Part shown: positions 29,126 to 37,889 of the stretch, piece after piece | How positions within the stretch are numbered: position 1 is the stretch's first letter | How the letters are laid out: every line of letters starts with the position of its first letter | Origin: Nitrosomonadales bacterium | Lineage (GTDB): Bacteria; Pseudomonadota; Gammaproteobacteria; Burkholderiales; Gallionellaceae | Assembly (NCBI GenBank): GCA_016235045.1 | Contig: JACRME010000010.1 | Span: 1 to 64,000, forward strand | Reading direction: 5' to 3' | Length of the DNA: 64,000 nucleotides | Notes under the pieces: generated by a model | Database searches by the model: none | The model's input: only the letters and a program-made list of their open reading frames with translations | What the model was told of the DNA's origin: nothing | Translations under genes and position numbers: made by a program

Positions 29126-31828
29126 GTTGGTGGTCTTCTTTTCCGCAGGTTTCTTCGCTACAGGTTTGGCAACAGCCTTTTTAGTGGTTGCTGCCTTCGC
29201 TGTAGTCGTCTTGGCTTTGGTCGTCGCTGTCTTCGCGGTCTTCTTCACTGCCGGTTTTTCAGCGGCAGTCTTGGCTGTTGTTTTCTTCACCGTTGCCTTG
29301 GGTTTCGCTGCCGCTTTTGTCTTGGTGGTCTTCGCCTTGGTTGTCGTCTTCTTGGCTGCGGGCTTTCGTGCTGTCTTGGTTTTGCTTGCCGGTCCCTTAG
29401 CCGCTTTGGCGGCGATCAGTTCCAGCGCTTCTTCCAGCGTCACCGCTTCAGGAGTCACATCCTTGGGCAGGGTCGCATTCACTTTGCCGTGGCGCACGTA
29501 GGGGCCGTAGCGACCGCTGCAGACTTCAACGGGTGCCTTGTCGGCCGGGTGTTCACCCAAAGTCCGCAACACTGTGTTCCCGCCGGTCTTGGCCTGTGCC
29601 AGCAGTTCCACTGCGCGATCCAGGCCGATGTCGAAGATGCTGTCCGTGCGCGGGATGGATTTGAATTTGCCGTCGTGACCGATGTAAGGGCCGAAGCGAC
29701 CGATGTTGACGATGACCTTTTTGCCCGTCTCGGGGTGAGTGCCGACTTCTCTTGGAAGCGAGAGCAGCTTTAAAGCGGAGGCAAGATCGGCGGTCTCCAG
29801 CGGCATCTCCTTCTGCCAGGAGACGCGCTTTGGTTTGGTCTTTGCGCCCTCTTCCACTTCGCCGAGTTGCACGTAGGGCCCGTAAGGTCCGCGCAACAAC
29901 AAAACGATCTGCCCTGTTTCCGGATGCACGCCCAGTTCCTTGCGCGCTTCGCCCGCGTCCTCTTCGCCGCCGAGGCTGCGCGTGTAGTCGCATTCGGGAT
30001 AGCCGGTGCAACCGATGAAGCTGCCGCGTTTGCCGAGGCGTTTGGATAATGGCTTGCCACACTTGGGGCAGGCTTCTTCCAGGATTTCGGTGCCGGGGCG
30101 GTCGACGTCCTTTTTTTCGCCCAGCAGTTTGTTGAAGCCCTTCCAGAACTCGTCCAGCACCGGGATCCAGTCGCGCTTGCCCTCGGAGATGTCGTCCAAC
30201 TCATCTTCGAGGTTCGCCGTGAAACCGTAGTCCACATAGCGCGTGAAGTGCTCGTTGAGGAACTTGGTGACCACGCGACCCACGTCGGTGGGCATGAAGC
30301 GCTTCTTGTCGAGCGTGGCGTACTCGCGCGCCTGCAGCGTGGAGATGATGGTGGCGTAAGTGGAAGGACGGCCAATGCCGTATTCTTCCAGCGCCTTCAC
30401 CAGACTCGCTTCGGAGAAACGCGGCGGCGGCTGGGTGAAGTGCTGCTCGCCGTAAAGTTTTTCAACAGGAAGCACATCGCCCTCGACCAGCGGCGGCAAC
30501 TTGGCGCTGTCTTCTTCCTCGGCATCGTCCACGTCTTCCATGTACACGCCGATGAAACCGGGAAATACCAAAGTCTGGCCCGAGGCGCGGAACAGGGTGT
30601 CGTCGCTGCTCAGGCGGATATCCACGCTCACCGTGTCGAAACGTGCGGGCGACATCTGGCTGGCCAGCGTGCGCTTCCAGATCATTTCGTACAGACGCAT
30701 CTGGTCGATGTTGAGGTGGTCGCGCAGGCTGTCGGGCGTGCGCAAGATCGAAGTCGGGCGAATCGCCTCGTGCGCTTCCTGCGCGTTCTTGGCCTTGCTC
30801 TTGTAGGTCGGCTGCTTGGCCGGCAGGTAGTCGGCGCTGAAGTTGTCGCCGATGTAGCCGCGAATCTCGGCCACAGCTTCGTTGGCCAGATTCACCGAGT
30901 CGGTACGCATATAGGTGATGAGACCAATTGTTCCCCCACCAATATCAACGCCTTCGTACAGCGACTGCGCGGTGCGCATGGTGCGGTCCGAGGTCATGCC
31001 CAGTTTGCGCACAGCTTCCTGTTGCAGGGTCGACGTCGTGAACGGCGCGGCGGGACTGCGTTGCTTGCCTTTCTTCTCCACGCGTACCACCTTGGGCGGC
31101 AGCTTGGCGTCGGCCAGCTTGGCATGGATGGCGTCGTACTCTGCCTGGCTGGCTATGCTGAGTTGTTCCAGTTTCTTGCCCTGGAACTGGAACAGCTTGG
31201 CCTTGAACGGAATGCTGTTCTTCTGGCTGTCCAGATGCACCGACCAGTATTCCTGGCTCCTGAATTTCTCGATCTCCAGTTCGCGCTCGACGATAAGCCG
31301 CAGCGCGGGACTTTGCACCCGGCCGGCCGACAAACCCGGGCGAATCTTGCGCCACAACAGCGGCGAAAGATTGAAACCGACCAGGTAATCCAGCGCGCGG
31401 CGCGCCTGCTGGGCATTCACCAGCGGAATGGAAATTTCGCGCGGATGGGCGACCGCTTCCTTGACGGCAGACTGGGTGATCTCGTAGAACACCACGCGTT
31501 GCATCGTCTTGCCCTTGAGCGCGCGCTTGCTCTTCAGTATCTCGGAGATATGCCAGGCGATCGCCTCCCCTTCCCTGTCCGGGTCGGGTGCGAGGTAGAT
31601 GTGGTCGGCAGCAGCAGCAGCATTGGCTATCTCGTCGACATGCTTGGCGTTGCGCGCGATGGTCTCGTACTTCATGGCGAAATTGTCGTCGGGATCGACC
31701 GCGCCCGTTTTCGGGATGAGGTCGCGCACGTGGCCGTAGGAAGCGAGGACTTCGAAGTCCCTGCCGAGATATTTTTTAAGGGTCTTGGCCTTGGCCGGAG
31801 ACTCGACGATGAGCAGGTTGGATGCCAT
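29117..31828 (-). CDS. topA: DNA topoisomerase I with Lys/Ala-rich tail
   Basis: The 903-residue type IA enzyme relaxes negative supercoils. A TOPRIM domain (LLIVESPAKAKTLKKYLG) and the catalytic tyrosine in GLITYMRTDSVNL (about residue 305) are present. One C4 zinc motif is visible (CPKCGKPLSKRLGKRGSFIGCTGYPEC), followed by repeated TopA C-terminal modules of the form ...GRFGPYIGHDGKFKSIP. The last 85 or so residues are a low-complexity Lys/Ala/Thr tail (KPAAKKTTTKAKTTKTKAA and similar), likely a nonspecific DNA-binding extension. Confidence 0.97.
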   Translation of the reverse strand: MASNLLIVESPAKAKTLKKYLGRDFEVLASYGHVRDLIPKTGAVDPDDNFAMKYETIARNAKHVDEIANAAAAADHIYLAPDPDREGEAIAWHISEILKSKRALKGKTMQRVVFYEITQSAVKEAVAHPREISIPLVNAQQARRALDYLVGFNLSPLLWRKIRPGLSAGRVQSPALRLIVERELEIEKFRSQEYWSVHLDSQKNSIPFKAKLFQFQGKKLEQLSIASQAEYDAIHAKLADAKLPPKVVRVEKKGKQRSPAAPFTTSTLQQEAVRKLGMTSDRTMRTAQSLYEGVDIGGGTIGLITYMRTDSVNLANEAVAEIRGYIGDNFSADYLPAKQPTYKSKAKNAQEAHEAIRPTSILRTPDSLRDHLNIDQMRLYEMIWKRTLASQMSPARFDTVSVDIRLSSDDTLFRASGQTLVFPGFIGVYMEDVDDAEEEDSAKLPPLVEGDVLPVEKLYGEQHFTQPPPRFSEASLVKALEEYGIGRPSTYATIISTLQAREYATLDKKRFMPTDVGRVVTKFLNEHFTRYVDYGFTANLEDELDDISEGKRDWIPVLDEFWKGFNKLLGEKKDVDRPGTEILEEACPKCGKPLSKRLGKRGSFIGCTGYPECDYTRSLGGEEDAGEARKELGVHPETGQIVLLLRGPYGPYVQLGEVEEGAKTKPKRVSWQKEMPLETADLASALKLLSLPREVGTHPETGKKVIVNIGRFGPYIGHDGKFKSIPRTDSIFDIGLDRAVELLAQAKTGGNTVLRTLGEHPADKAPVEVCSGRYGPYVRHGKVNATLPKDVTPEAVTLEEALELIAAKAAKGPASKTKTARKPAAKKTTTKAKTTKTKAAAKPKATVKKTTAKTAAEKPAVKKTAKTATTKAKTTTAKAATTKKAVAKPVAKKPAEKKTTNKK

Positions 31829-32283
31829 CAGTGCGCCTGCGATGCGTCGACGGGGGTGAGCAAATCCTCGATGAGCATCGGGTCGAGGTCCTCATGCTGG
31901 CTCCACAGCACCATCAGCACGATGAGCTTGAGCTTGTCCAGCGGCAGACCCTTGCGGCCCAGCGCGAGTACGCGATCGATGATCATCTCGCGCTCGATCG
32001 GGGTGATGACTTTGTTGTGTTCCCAGAAGGCCAAAAAGCGCAAGCCCTCCTGGCTGATGCGCTGCTCCTCGAAATCGGTGTAAAGGCGAATGCCGCTGTG
32101 GTTGATAACCTCGGGATATTCGGTGCGCGTAAGTTGCTGCAAGCCGGACAACCAGGTGAGCGCCTGGTTGATGTCGTCCTCTTCAAAACCCGCGGCGCTG
32201 AGCTTGACGGAAAGTTTGTCGTGGTCTGGATAGCTACCGATATCGAAGTAGCTTTCAAACAAATAGAGCAGGATGTCGAACAT
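31828..32283 (-). CDS. smg: Smg/DUF494 family protein
   Basis: The 151-residue protein begins MFDILLYLFESYFDIGSYPDHDKLSVKLSAAGFE and is the DUF494 (Smg) family found between dprA and topA in many beta- and gammaproteobacteria. Its molecular role is not established. It overlaps topA by one base, so the two are cotranscribed. Confidence 0.92.
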   Translation of the reverse strand: MFDILLYLFESYFDIGSYPDHDKLSVKLSAAGFEEDDINQALTWLSGLQQLTRTEYPEVINHSGIRLYTDFEEQRISQEGLRFLAFWEHNKVITPIEREMIIDRVLALGRKGLPLDKLKLIVLMVLWSQHEDLDPMLIEDLLTPVDASQAH

Positions 32284-32294
32284 TTATAGTGTAG

Positions 32295-33368
32295 TTAGGT
32301 GATTCGTTGATAGAGGCCGCCGGGCAGGGATGCGATATGTCCGTCCAGTTCCAGTTGCAACAGGATGGCGGATAGCTCGGCTATCGTCAAGCCGCTGCGT
32401 TGTGCAAGGCTCTCGGCGTCGAGCGGATCGAAGCCGAGATGCAGGAACAACGGGTGTTCCGGCGATGGCCGGGACGTTGGGCGGTTTGCGGCCGGGCGCT
32501 GCCCCAGTTCTTCCAGGATGTCCTGCGCGCTTTCCACAAGTTTGGCGCCCTGCTTGATCAGCGCATGGCAGCCCTTGGATTGCGGCGAGTGAATGGAGCC
32601 GGGAATGGCGAAGACGTCGCGTCCCTGCTCCAGCGCCAGGCGCGCGGTGATGAGCGAACCGCTTTGCACCGAAGCCTCGACCACCAGGCAAGCCAGGCTC
32701 AAGCCGCTGATGATGCGGTTGCGGCGCGGGAAGTTGGCCGCCAGCGGGGGGGTACCCAGCGGGAATTCGGAAACGATGGCGCCTGCTTGCGCCAGTTGAT
32801 GCGCCAGTTTGCGATTGGCGGCGGGATAGACCTTGTCCAGACCCGTTCCGACCACGGCGATACTGGAGCCTGCGCCTTGCAAGCCGCCAAGATGGGCCGC
32901 GGAATCGATGCCTTGCGCCATGCCGCTGACAACGCACAATCCCGCCTCGGAAACCGACCGCGCGAAAGCCTCGGCGTTGCGCATGCCCTGGGTCGTCGCG
33001 TTGCGGCTGCCGACTACCGCCAGCGCAGGCACATTCAGCAAATCGAGTCGTCCCTTCACATACAGCAGCAGCGGCGGATCGGCGGTGTTCAACAGGGCTT
33101 GCGGGTATTCGTCATCGGCGACGGTGAGGATGCGGTTTTGCGGATCGTCGAGCCAATCCGCGACAAGGCAAAGCGAAGTATCGTCAATGCCCTCGGCGAT
33201 GGCACGTGCCACCACGGGTTTGACATGCCTGGAAAGGGAGGAAACGGACGCTTGCAGCACTGCTTCTGGAGTACCGAAGGCCTGCAACAGGCGCCGCAAG
33301 CCTTCATTTCCCAAGCCAGCGATCTGACTCAGGATGAGCCACGACGCGAGCGAGGCGTCGAGCGACAT
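32295..33368 (-). CDS. dprA: DNA processing protein DprA
   Basis: The 357-residue protein loads RecA on incoming single-stranded DNA during natural transformation. It has the Rossmann-like core with VVGSRNATTQGMRNAEAFA and SGMAQGIDSAAH, and IPGSIHSPQSKGCHALIKQGA. A C-terminal winged-helix region follows (PLDAESLAQRSGLTIAELSAILLQLELDGHIA). With the type IV pilus genes at 47.8-55.2 kb it leaves DNA uptake possible in this organism. Confidence 0.95.
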   Translation of the reverse strand: MSLDASLASWLILSQIAGLGNEGLRRLLQAFGTPEAVLQASVSSLSRHVKPVVARAIAEGIDDTSLCLVADWLDDPQNRILTVADDEYPQALLNTADPPLLLYVKGRLDLLNVPALAVVGSRNATTQGMRNAEAFARSVSEAGLCVVSGMAQGIDSAAHLGGLQGAGSSIAVVGTGLDKVYPAANRKLAHQLAQAGAIVSEFPLGTPPLAANFPRRNRIISGLSLACLVVEASVQSGSLITARLALEQGRDVFAIPGSIHSPQSKGCHALIKQGAKLVESAQDILEELGQRPAANRPTSRPSPEHPLFLHLGFDPLDAESLAQRSGLTIAELSAILLQLELDGHIASLPGGLYQRIT

Positions 33369-33371
33369 CGC

Positions 33372-34478
33372 TTATTCGGGATTGCTCGCGCGATCCAGCA
33401 ACTGCACCGGCAGCCGGGTTTCCATGACCAGCGCGTAAGAAACCTTGTCGAACACCCGGAACACGAACAACAGTCCGTAGCGAACGTCGGGCAGGACGAT
33501 GTTGCGCTTGAATATATTGCCGTTGGGCAACTCTTCGCCAGTCTGATACAGCGCCAGCACATGCCCGTTTTCCAGGCCGTCGCGCTTGCCGCGGTTAAGC
33601 GTCACAATGGCATTCTGTCCCGCCTGCAGCACGCCGCCATAAATGGAAATAACCTTGGCCGAGATTTCCTTACTTGGTGCGCGCGGCAGGTAATTGCTGG
33701 AGAAGCCGGTGGTGGCCTGGGCGAAGCGGTCGCCCTTGTGGATTTCCAGGACGGAATGGGTAATCCTGAGCGTGGTGATTTCATCGAACTTTTCGACAGA
33801 AGCATCGCCGAGATAGGCGACCTCATGACCCAATACTTCGCCCGTGTCGGGATCCTTGAAGGTGTGATCCTCGCGGTAAATCTGCCAGCGCTCGCCCTTG
33901 TCACTGGGCATGTATTGCGCATAGGCAACGTCGCCGGTGCCGAGCAGTTGCCGCTGCTCGTAGGTTCCGGCCAACACCGGCGCGGCATCCAGTTCATCGT
34001 CCTCGATGACCAGCGGACGCGCCAGGAAAGGGCCGATGTCCTTCAACGAGATCATCGGGATGGCATCGCTTCTGCCGTTGACAACGCGCGCCCTCGGCGA
34101 GTACTTCTCCGCGCCTGCCATGGAAGAGGGTTCGCTTTCGTAAATCGGGGGAACGACTCCGGAATCCGGCGCGGCTGCAGCGGCGGCGGCTTCTGCCGGG
34201 GCGGCACCAGACTCGTCGATTTTCAGGGTGCGGGTGACGTGGTCCAGATAGACTACGTTGCCGGGATAAATCCAGTGCGGATCCTTGATGGTGTCCTTGT
34301 TGTAACCCCAGATTTGCGGCCACTTCCAGGGGTCGCTGAAAAACTTGGAGGAGATGTCCCAAAGGGTGTCGCCTTTGACGACGATATAGCGGTCCGGAGC
34401 GTTTTCTCGTAACTGAAGCTCATCGGCATATGCGGCAATGGGCAACAGAAGACAAATCAGCGATATAATCTTGCGCAT
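33372..34478 (-). CDS. Secreted LysM peptidoglycan-binding protein
   Basis: The start is the ATG at 34478 (368 aa), which gives a clean signal peptide (MRKIISLICLLLPIAAYA). A LysM domain follows at once (YIVVKGDTLWDISSKFFSDPWKWPQIWGYNKDTIKDPHWIYPGNVVYL). An Ala/Pro linker comes next and then a beta-rich region of unknown function. This gene is regularly next to dprA in betaproteobacteria. It is transcribed away from def, so 34479-34568 holds divergent promoters. Confidence 0.88.
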   Translation of the reverse strand: MRKIISLICLLLPIAAYADELQLRENAPDRYIVVKGDTLWDISSKFFSDPWKWPQIWGYNKDTIKDPHWIYPGNVVYLDHVTRTLKIDESGAAPAEAAAAAAAPDSGVVPPIYESEPSSMAGAEKYSPRARVVNGRSDAIPMISLKDIGPFLARPLVIEDDELDAAPVLAGTYEQRQLLGTGDVAYAQYMPSDKGERWQIYREDHTFKDPDTGEVLGHEVAYLGDASVEKFDEITTLRITHSVLEIHKGDRFAQATTGFSSNYLPRAPSKEISAKVISIYGGVLQAGQNAIVTLNRGKRDGLENGHVLALYQTGEELPNGNIFKRNIVLPDVRYGLLFVFRVFDKVSYALVMETRLPVQLLDRASNPE

Positions 34479-34568
34479 GGAAAACCCCAGCAAAGTAAGT
34501 AAAATGCGGTGTGATGTTTGCACGGCGGTTTAAATTCTGCATCTAGTCTCTTCAGTTGGCAAGCTTTT

Positions 34569-35072
34569 ATGGCAATTCTCCCTATCCTGCAATATCCGGA
34601 CGAACGGCTCCACAAGGTCGCCAAGCGGGTGGATCAATTCGACGAATCGATCCGCAAACTGGCGCGCGACATGGCGGAGACCATGTATGCCGCCCCGGGC
34701 GTCGGCCTGGCGGCAACCCAGGTGGACAAGCATATCCGCCTGATCGTGATTGACGTGTCGGAGACGCACGACGATCTCAGGATATTCATTAATCCGGAAC
34801 TGCTGGATAGCCAGGGGCAAAAGGAAAACGAGGAGGGTTGTTTGTCCGTACCGGGCATCTACGAGAACGTCACGCGCGCCGAGTTCATCACCGTGCGGGC
34901 GCAGGACGAAAACGGCAAGACATTCACGCTCAAGGCCGAAGGCTTGCTGGCAGTCTGCATTCAGCACGAAATGGATCACCTGCAGGGCCGCGTGTTCGTG
35001 GAATATCTTTCGCAACTCAAGCAAACCCGGATACGCGCCAAGCTGAAAAAGCAGCGGCGCGAAACACTCTGA
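34569..35072 (+). CDS. def: Peptide deformylase
   Basis: The 167-residue metalloenzyme removes the formyl group from nascent proteins. All three motifs are present: GVGLAATQ (44-51), EGCLS (89-93, ligand Cys91) and QHEMDHLQG (ligands His133 and His137, catalytic Glu134). Start [14 protein letters not shown] at 34569 matches the family; a longer frame from 34518 is not needed. It heads def-fmt-rsmB-DUF4390-ntrY. Confidence 0.97.
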   Translation: MAILPILQYPDERLHKVAKRVDQFDESIRKLARDMAETMYAAPGVGLAATQVDKHIRLIVIDVSETHDDLRIFINPELLDSQGQKENEEGCLSVPGIYENVTRAEFITVRAQDENGKTFTLKAEGLLAVCIQHEMDHLQGRVFVEYLSQLKQTRIRAKLKKQRRETL

Positions 35073-35082
35073 GAATGAACCC

Positions 35083-36012
35083 GTGAAAATCATCTTTGCA
35101 GGCACACCGCATTTTGCGGCCAGTGCATTGGCCGCCCTGTTGAAAGAACAGCAGATCGTCGCGGTACTTACCCAACCCGACCGGCCATCGGGGCGCGGCA
35201 TGCAGCTCACGGCCAGTCCGGTCAAGCAGTTGGCCCAGCAATATGGATTGCCGCTGCTGCAGCCGGCAACCCTGAAGACCGAAGAAGCGCAGCAGGCCCT
35301 GGCAAACTGCGATGCGGATCTGATGGTTGTCGCCGCCTACGGCTTGATCCTGCCCAAGGCGGTGCTGCAAATTCCGCGCCTTGGCTGCCTCAACATCCAT
35401 GCTTCGCTGCTCCCGCGCTGGCGCGGCGCCGCGCCTATCCAGCGCGCCATCCTGGCGGGCGATGCCGAAACCGGCATTACCATCATGCAAATGGATGAAG
35501 GGCTGGATACCGGCGACATGCTGCTGAAGAAAACTTGCGCCATCGCCGATGACGATACGGCGCAGACATTGCATGACAAGCTGGCCGAACTGGGCGCGCA
35601 AGCCATCGTCGAAGCGCTGAAAAAGATGGAACAGGGCGAACTGGTTCCGCAGCGACAGGACGCGCAACTGGCGACCTATGCGGCCAAGCTGAACAAGAGC
35701 GAGGCGCAACTGGACTGGCGGCAGGATGCGGCGGCACTGGAGCGCGCGGTGCGCGCCTATTTTCCCTTCCCGATCGCAAACACGGTTTTTGGCGAAACAC
35801 CGGTCAAAATATTGCGTGCGCTTCTGGCCGAAGGTGGGAACGCCGAAGCGGGGACAGTCATCGCCGTGGAAAAAAACCGACTCCTCGTTGCCTGCGGCAA
35901 CGGGGCACTCGGACTGGAGATACTGCAGAAGCCGGGCGGCAAAGCCCTTCCCGTTGCGCAATTCCTGCAAAGTTTACCCATTAAAGTCGGCGACCGGTTT
36001 AGCGCAAACTGA
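35083..36012 (+). CDS. fmt: Methionyl-tRNA formyltransferase
   Basis: The 309-residue enzyme formylates initiator Met-tRNA. The N-terminal MKIIFAGTPHFAASALAALL, the catalytic loop LNIHASLLPRWRGAAPIQRAI and the C-terminal OB-like domain are present. It lies ten bases after def, which acts on its product after translation. Confidence 0.97.
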   Translation: MKIIFAGTPHFAASALAALLKEQQIVAVLTQPDRPSGRGMQLTASPVKQLAQQYGLPLLQPATLKTEEAQQALANCDADLMVVAAYGLILPKAVLQIPRLGCLNIHASLLPRWRGAAPIQRAILAGDAETGITIMQMDEGLDTGDMLLKKTCAIADDDTAQTLHDKLAELGAQAIVEALKKMEQGELVPQRQDAQLATYAAKLNKSEAQLDWRQDAAALERAVRAYFPFPIANTVFGETPVKILRALLAEGGNAEAGTVIAVEKNRLLVACGNGALGLEILQKPGGKALPVAQFLQSLPIKVGDRFSAN

Positions 36013-36014
36013 CC

Positions 36015-37289
36015 ATGCAGCACATCCAACTCGAAGCGGCAACAGCGGTGGGCAAAGTGGTGCGCGACGGGCGCAATCTCACCCAGGTGTTGGGCGAAAC
36101 GCTGAGCAGGCATCCCGACTTTACACCGCAGCAACGCGGCGCGCTGCAAGACCTGAGCTATGGCACGCTGCGCTTTTACTCGCGCCTCGATTTCATGCTG
36201 AATGCCCTGCTGGATCGTCCATTGCAGGACGCGGCATTGCGCTACCTGCTGCTGGTTGCGCTTTACCAATTGCAGCATACCCGGGCCGGGCAACATGCCA
36301 TCGTCGACCAGGCAGTGCGCGCGGTGAAGGGCATCGTTCCTTCTGCCAGCGGATTGGCCAATGCAGTGCTGCGAAATTATTTGCGCAGGCAGCAGGAACT
36401 GCTGCAGCAAGCCGACCGGAAAGACGAAAGCCGCTATGCCTATCCGCAATGGTGGATCACCGCGCTCAAAGCGCAGTATGGAGAGCGGGCAGCCGCTATT
36501 CTGGAATCCGGGAACCGCCACCCGCCCATGATGTTGCGGGTCAACGCCAGACTGACCAGCGCGGCGGAATATCAAGCCATGCTGGCGGCGCAGGATATCG
36601 CCACCCGGATGGTCGAACCGGGTGCACTCATCGTCGAGCGTCCGCTCGCGGTGGAAAAGCTGCCGAAATTTGCCGAGGGCTGGGTGTCGGTGCAGGACGC
36701 CGGGGCGCAATATGCGGCAAAATTTTTGCAGGTCGAGGATGGAATGCGCGTGCTGGATGCCTGTACGGCGCCGGGCGGCAAGGCCGCACATCTGCTGGAA
36801 TCTGCGGACATCGAGCTGGTGGCGATAGACAAGGACGAGCAGCGCCTGGGGCGCGTACGCGAAAATCTGCAGCGTCTGCAGTTGAAGGCAGACGTGATTT
36901 GCGGCGACGCCGCAGCACCGCAAGGCTGGTGGGATGGAACAAGCTTCCAGCGCATCCTGGCCGATGTTCCCTGCTCCGCCTCGGGTGTAGTATGCCGCCA
37001 TCCCGATATCAAGTGGCTGCGCAGGCCGGAAGATATCGAAAGCTTCGCGCAGCAGCAGGCGCAGATTCTGGAATCGCTGTGGTCGCTGCTGGCGAGAGAT
37101 GGTAAATTGCTCTATGCAACCTGTTCCATCTTCGCGCGCGAGAACCAGCAGGTGATCGGCGCATTCCTTGCACGGCATGACGATGCGGTACAGGCCGGGT
37201 TGTCCGCACCCGACATGATTGACGGGCAGTTGTTGCCGAACGATACGCACGACGGGTTTTTCTATGCGCTGTTGCACAAACAGGCTTGA
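36015..37289 (+). CDS. rsmB: 16S rRNA m5C967 methyltransferase RsmB
   Basis: The 424-residue protein has an N-terminal NusB-like RNA-binding domain (1-140) and a C-terminal SAM methyltransferase. SAM site VLDACTAPGGKAAHLLE and the two cysteines of the m5C mechanism (DVPCSASGVVCRHPD and YATCSIF) are visible. It starts two bases after fmt. Confidence 0.96.
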   Translation: MQHIQLEAATAVGKVVRDGRNLTQVLGETLSRHPDFTPQQRGALQDLSYGTLRFYSRLDFMLNALLDRPLQDAALRYLLLVALYQLQHTRAGQHAIVDQAVRAVKGIVPSASGLANAVLRNYLRRQQELLQQADRKDESRYAYPQWWITALKAQYGERAAAILESGNRHPPMMLRVNARLTSAAEYQAMLAAQDIATRMVEPGALIVERPLAVEKLPKFAEGWVSVQDAGAQYAAKFLQVEDGMRVLDACTAPGGKAAHLLESADIELVAIDKDEQRLGRVRENLQRLQLKADVICGDAAAPQGWWDGTSFQRILADVPCSASGVVCRHPDIKWLRRPEDIESFAQQQAQILESLWSLLARDGKLLYATCSIFARENQQVIGAFLARHDDAVQAGLSAPDMIDGQLLPNDTHDGFFYALLHKQA

Positions 37290-37887
37290 CAGGCTGCTGC
37301 GGGCGACCTTGCTGGTTGGCCTGTGGCTGTGCGCATCTGCCGCAGGCGCGGAAGGCATTGTCATCAGCAAAGCCGAAGCACGCCTGACCGAGGAGGGGTA
37401 TCAACTTTCCGCGGATTTCGACATTCAATTGTCCCAGACGGTCGAGACTGCGCTGAAGCGCGGGGTCACCCTGTATTTCGTCAGCGAACTCGCCATCAAC
37501 CGCTCGCGCTGGTACTGGCTGGACACCGACGTTGCGCGCGACGAGCAGGTATCCAAACTTTCCTACAATGCCCTGACCCAGCAATACCGGATCACCCACG
37601 GTTCGCTGTTTCAGAGTTTCATCAACCTGAAGGATGCGCTGCACGTGCTGGGCCACCAGACCGCGCAGATCGTTCCGGCTGCCCTGCTGGATAAAAGCGG
37701 CGGCGGATACTTTTCGCGGCTGATGAAAAGAGGCAGCACTTGTTGTTCCGCCTTTGCGCAGATGCGCCTGGACGTGACCCAATTGCCCAAACCGCTGCAG
37801 GTGAACGCGTTGACCAACGAAGACTGGAATCTGGAATCCACGCCGTACCGCTGGCAAATCCAGCCGGCCGAAAGCGGAGAAGACTAA
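37264..37887 (+). CDS. DUF4390 family exported protein
   Basis: The 207-residue protein has an N-terminal signal sequence (LLRATLLVGLWLCASAAGAEG) followed by a domain with GVTLYFVSELAINRSRWYW and LTQQYRITHGSLFQSF, characteristic of DUF4390. The family lies upstream of ntrY-like kinases in betaproteobacteria, hinting at a role in that pathway. The ATG at 37264 overlaps rsmB by 26 bases. Its function is unproven. Confidence 0.85.
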   Translation: MRCCTNRLDRLLRATLLVGLWLCASAAGAEGIVISKAEARLTEEGYQLSADFDIQLSQTVETALKRGVTLYFVSELAINRSRWYWLDTDVARDEQVSKLSYNALTQQYRITHGSLFQSFINLKDALHVLGHQTAQIVPAALLDKSGGGYFSRLMKRGSTCCSAFAQMRLDVTQLPKPLQVNALTNEDWNLESTPYRWQIQPAESGED

Positions 37888-37889
37888 CC

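Noticed and set aside
32400-34412. A 670-codon plus-strand frame opposite dprA and the LysM gene.
   Set aside because: dprA and the LysM protein are both well supported. The opposing frame has no recognisable domain and spans their junction.
37740-37889. A longer N-terminus for the NtrY-like kinase starting at 37740.
   Set aside because: The extension is Arg/Pro-rich shadow of the DUF4390 gene. The ATG at 37890 leads directly into the first membrane helix.
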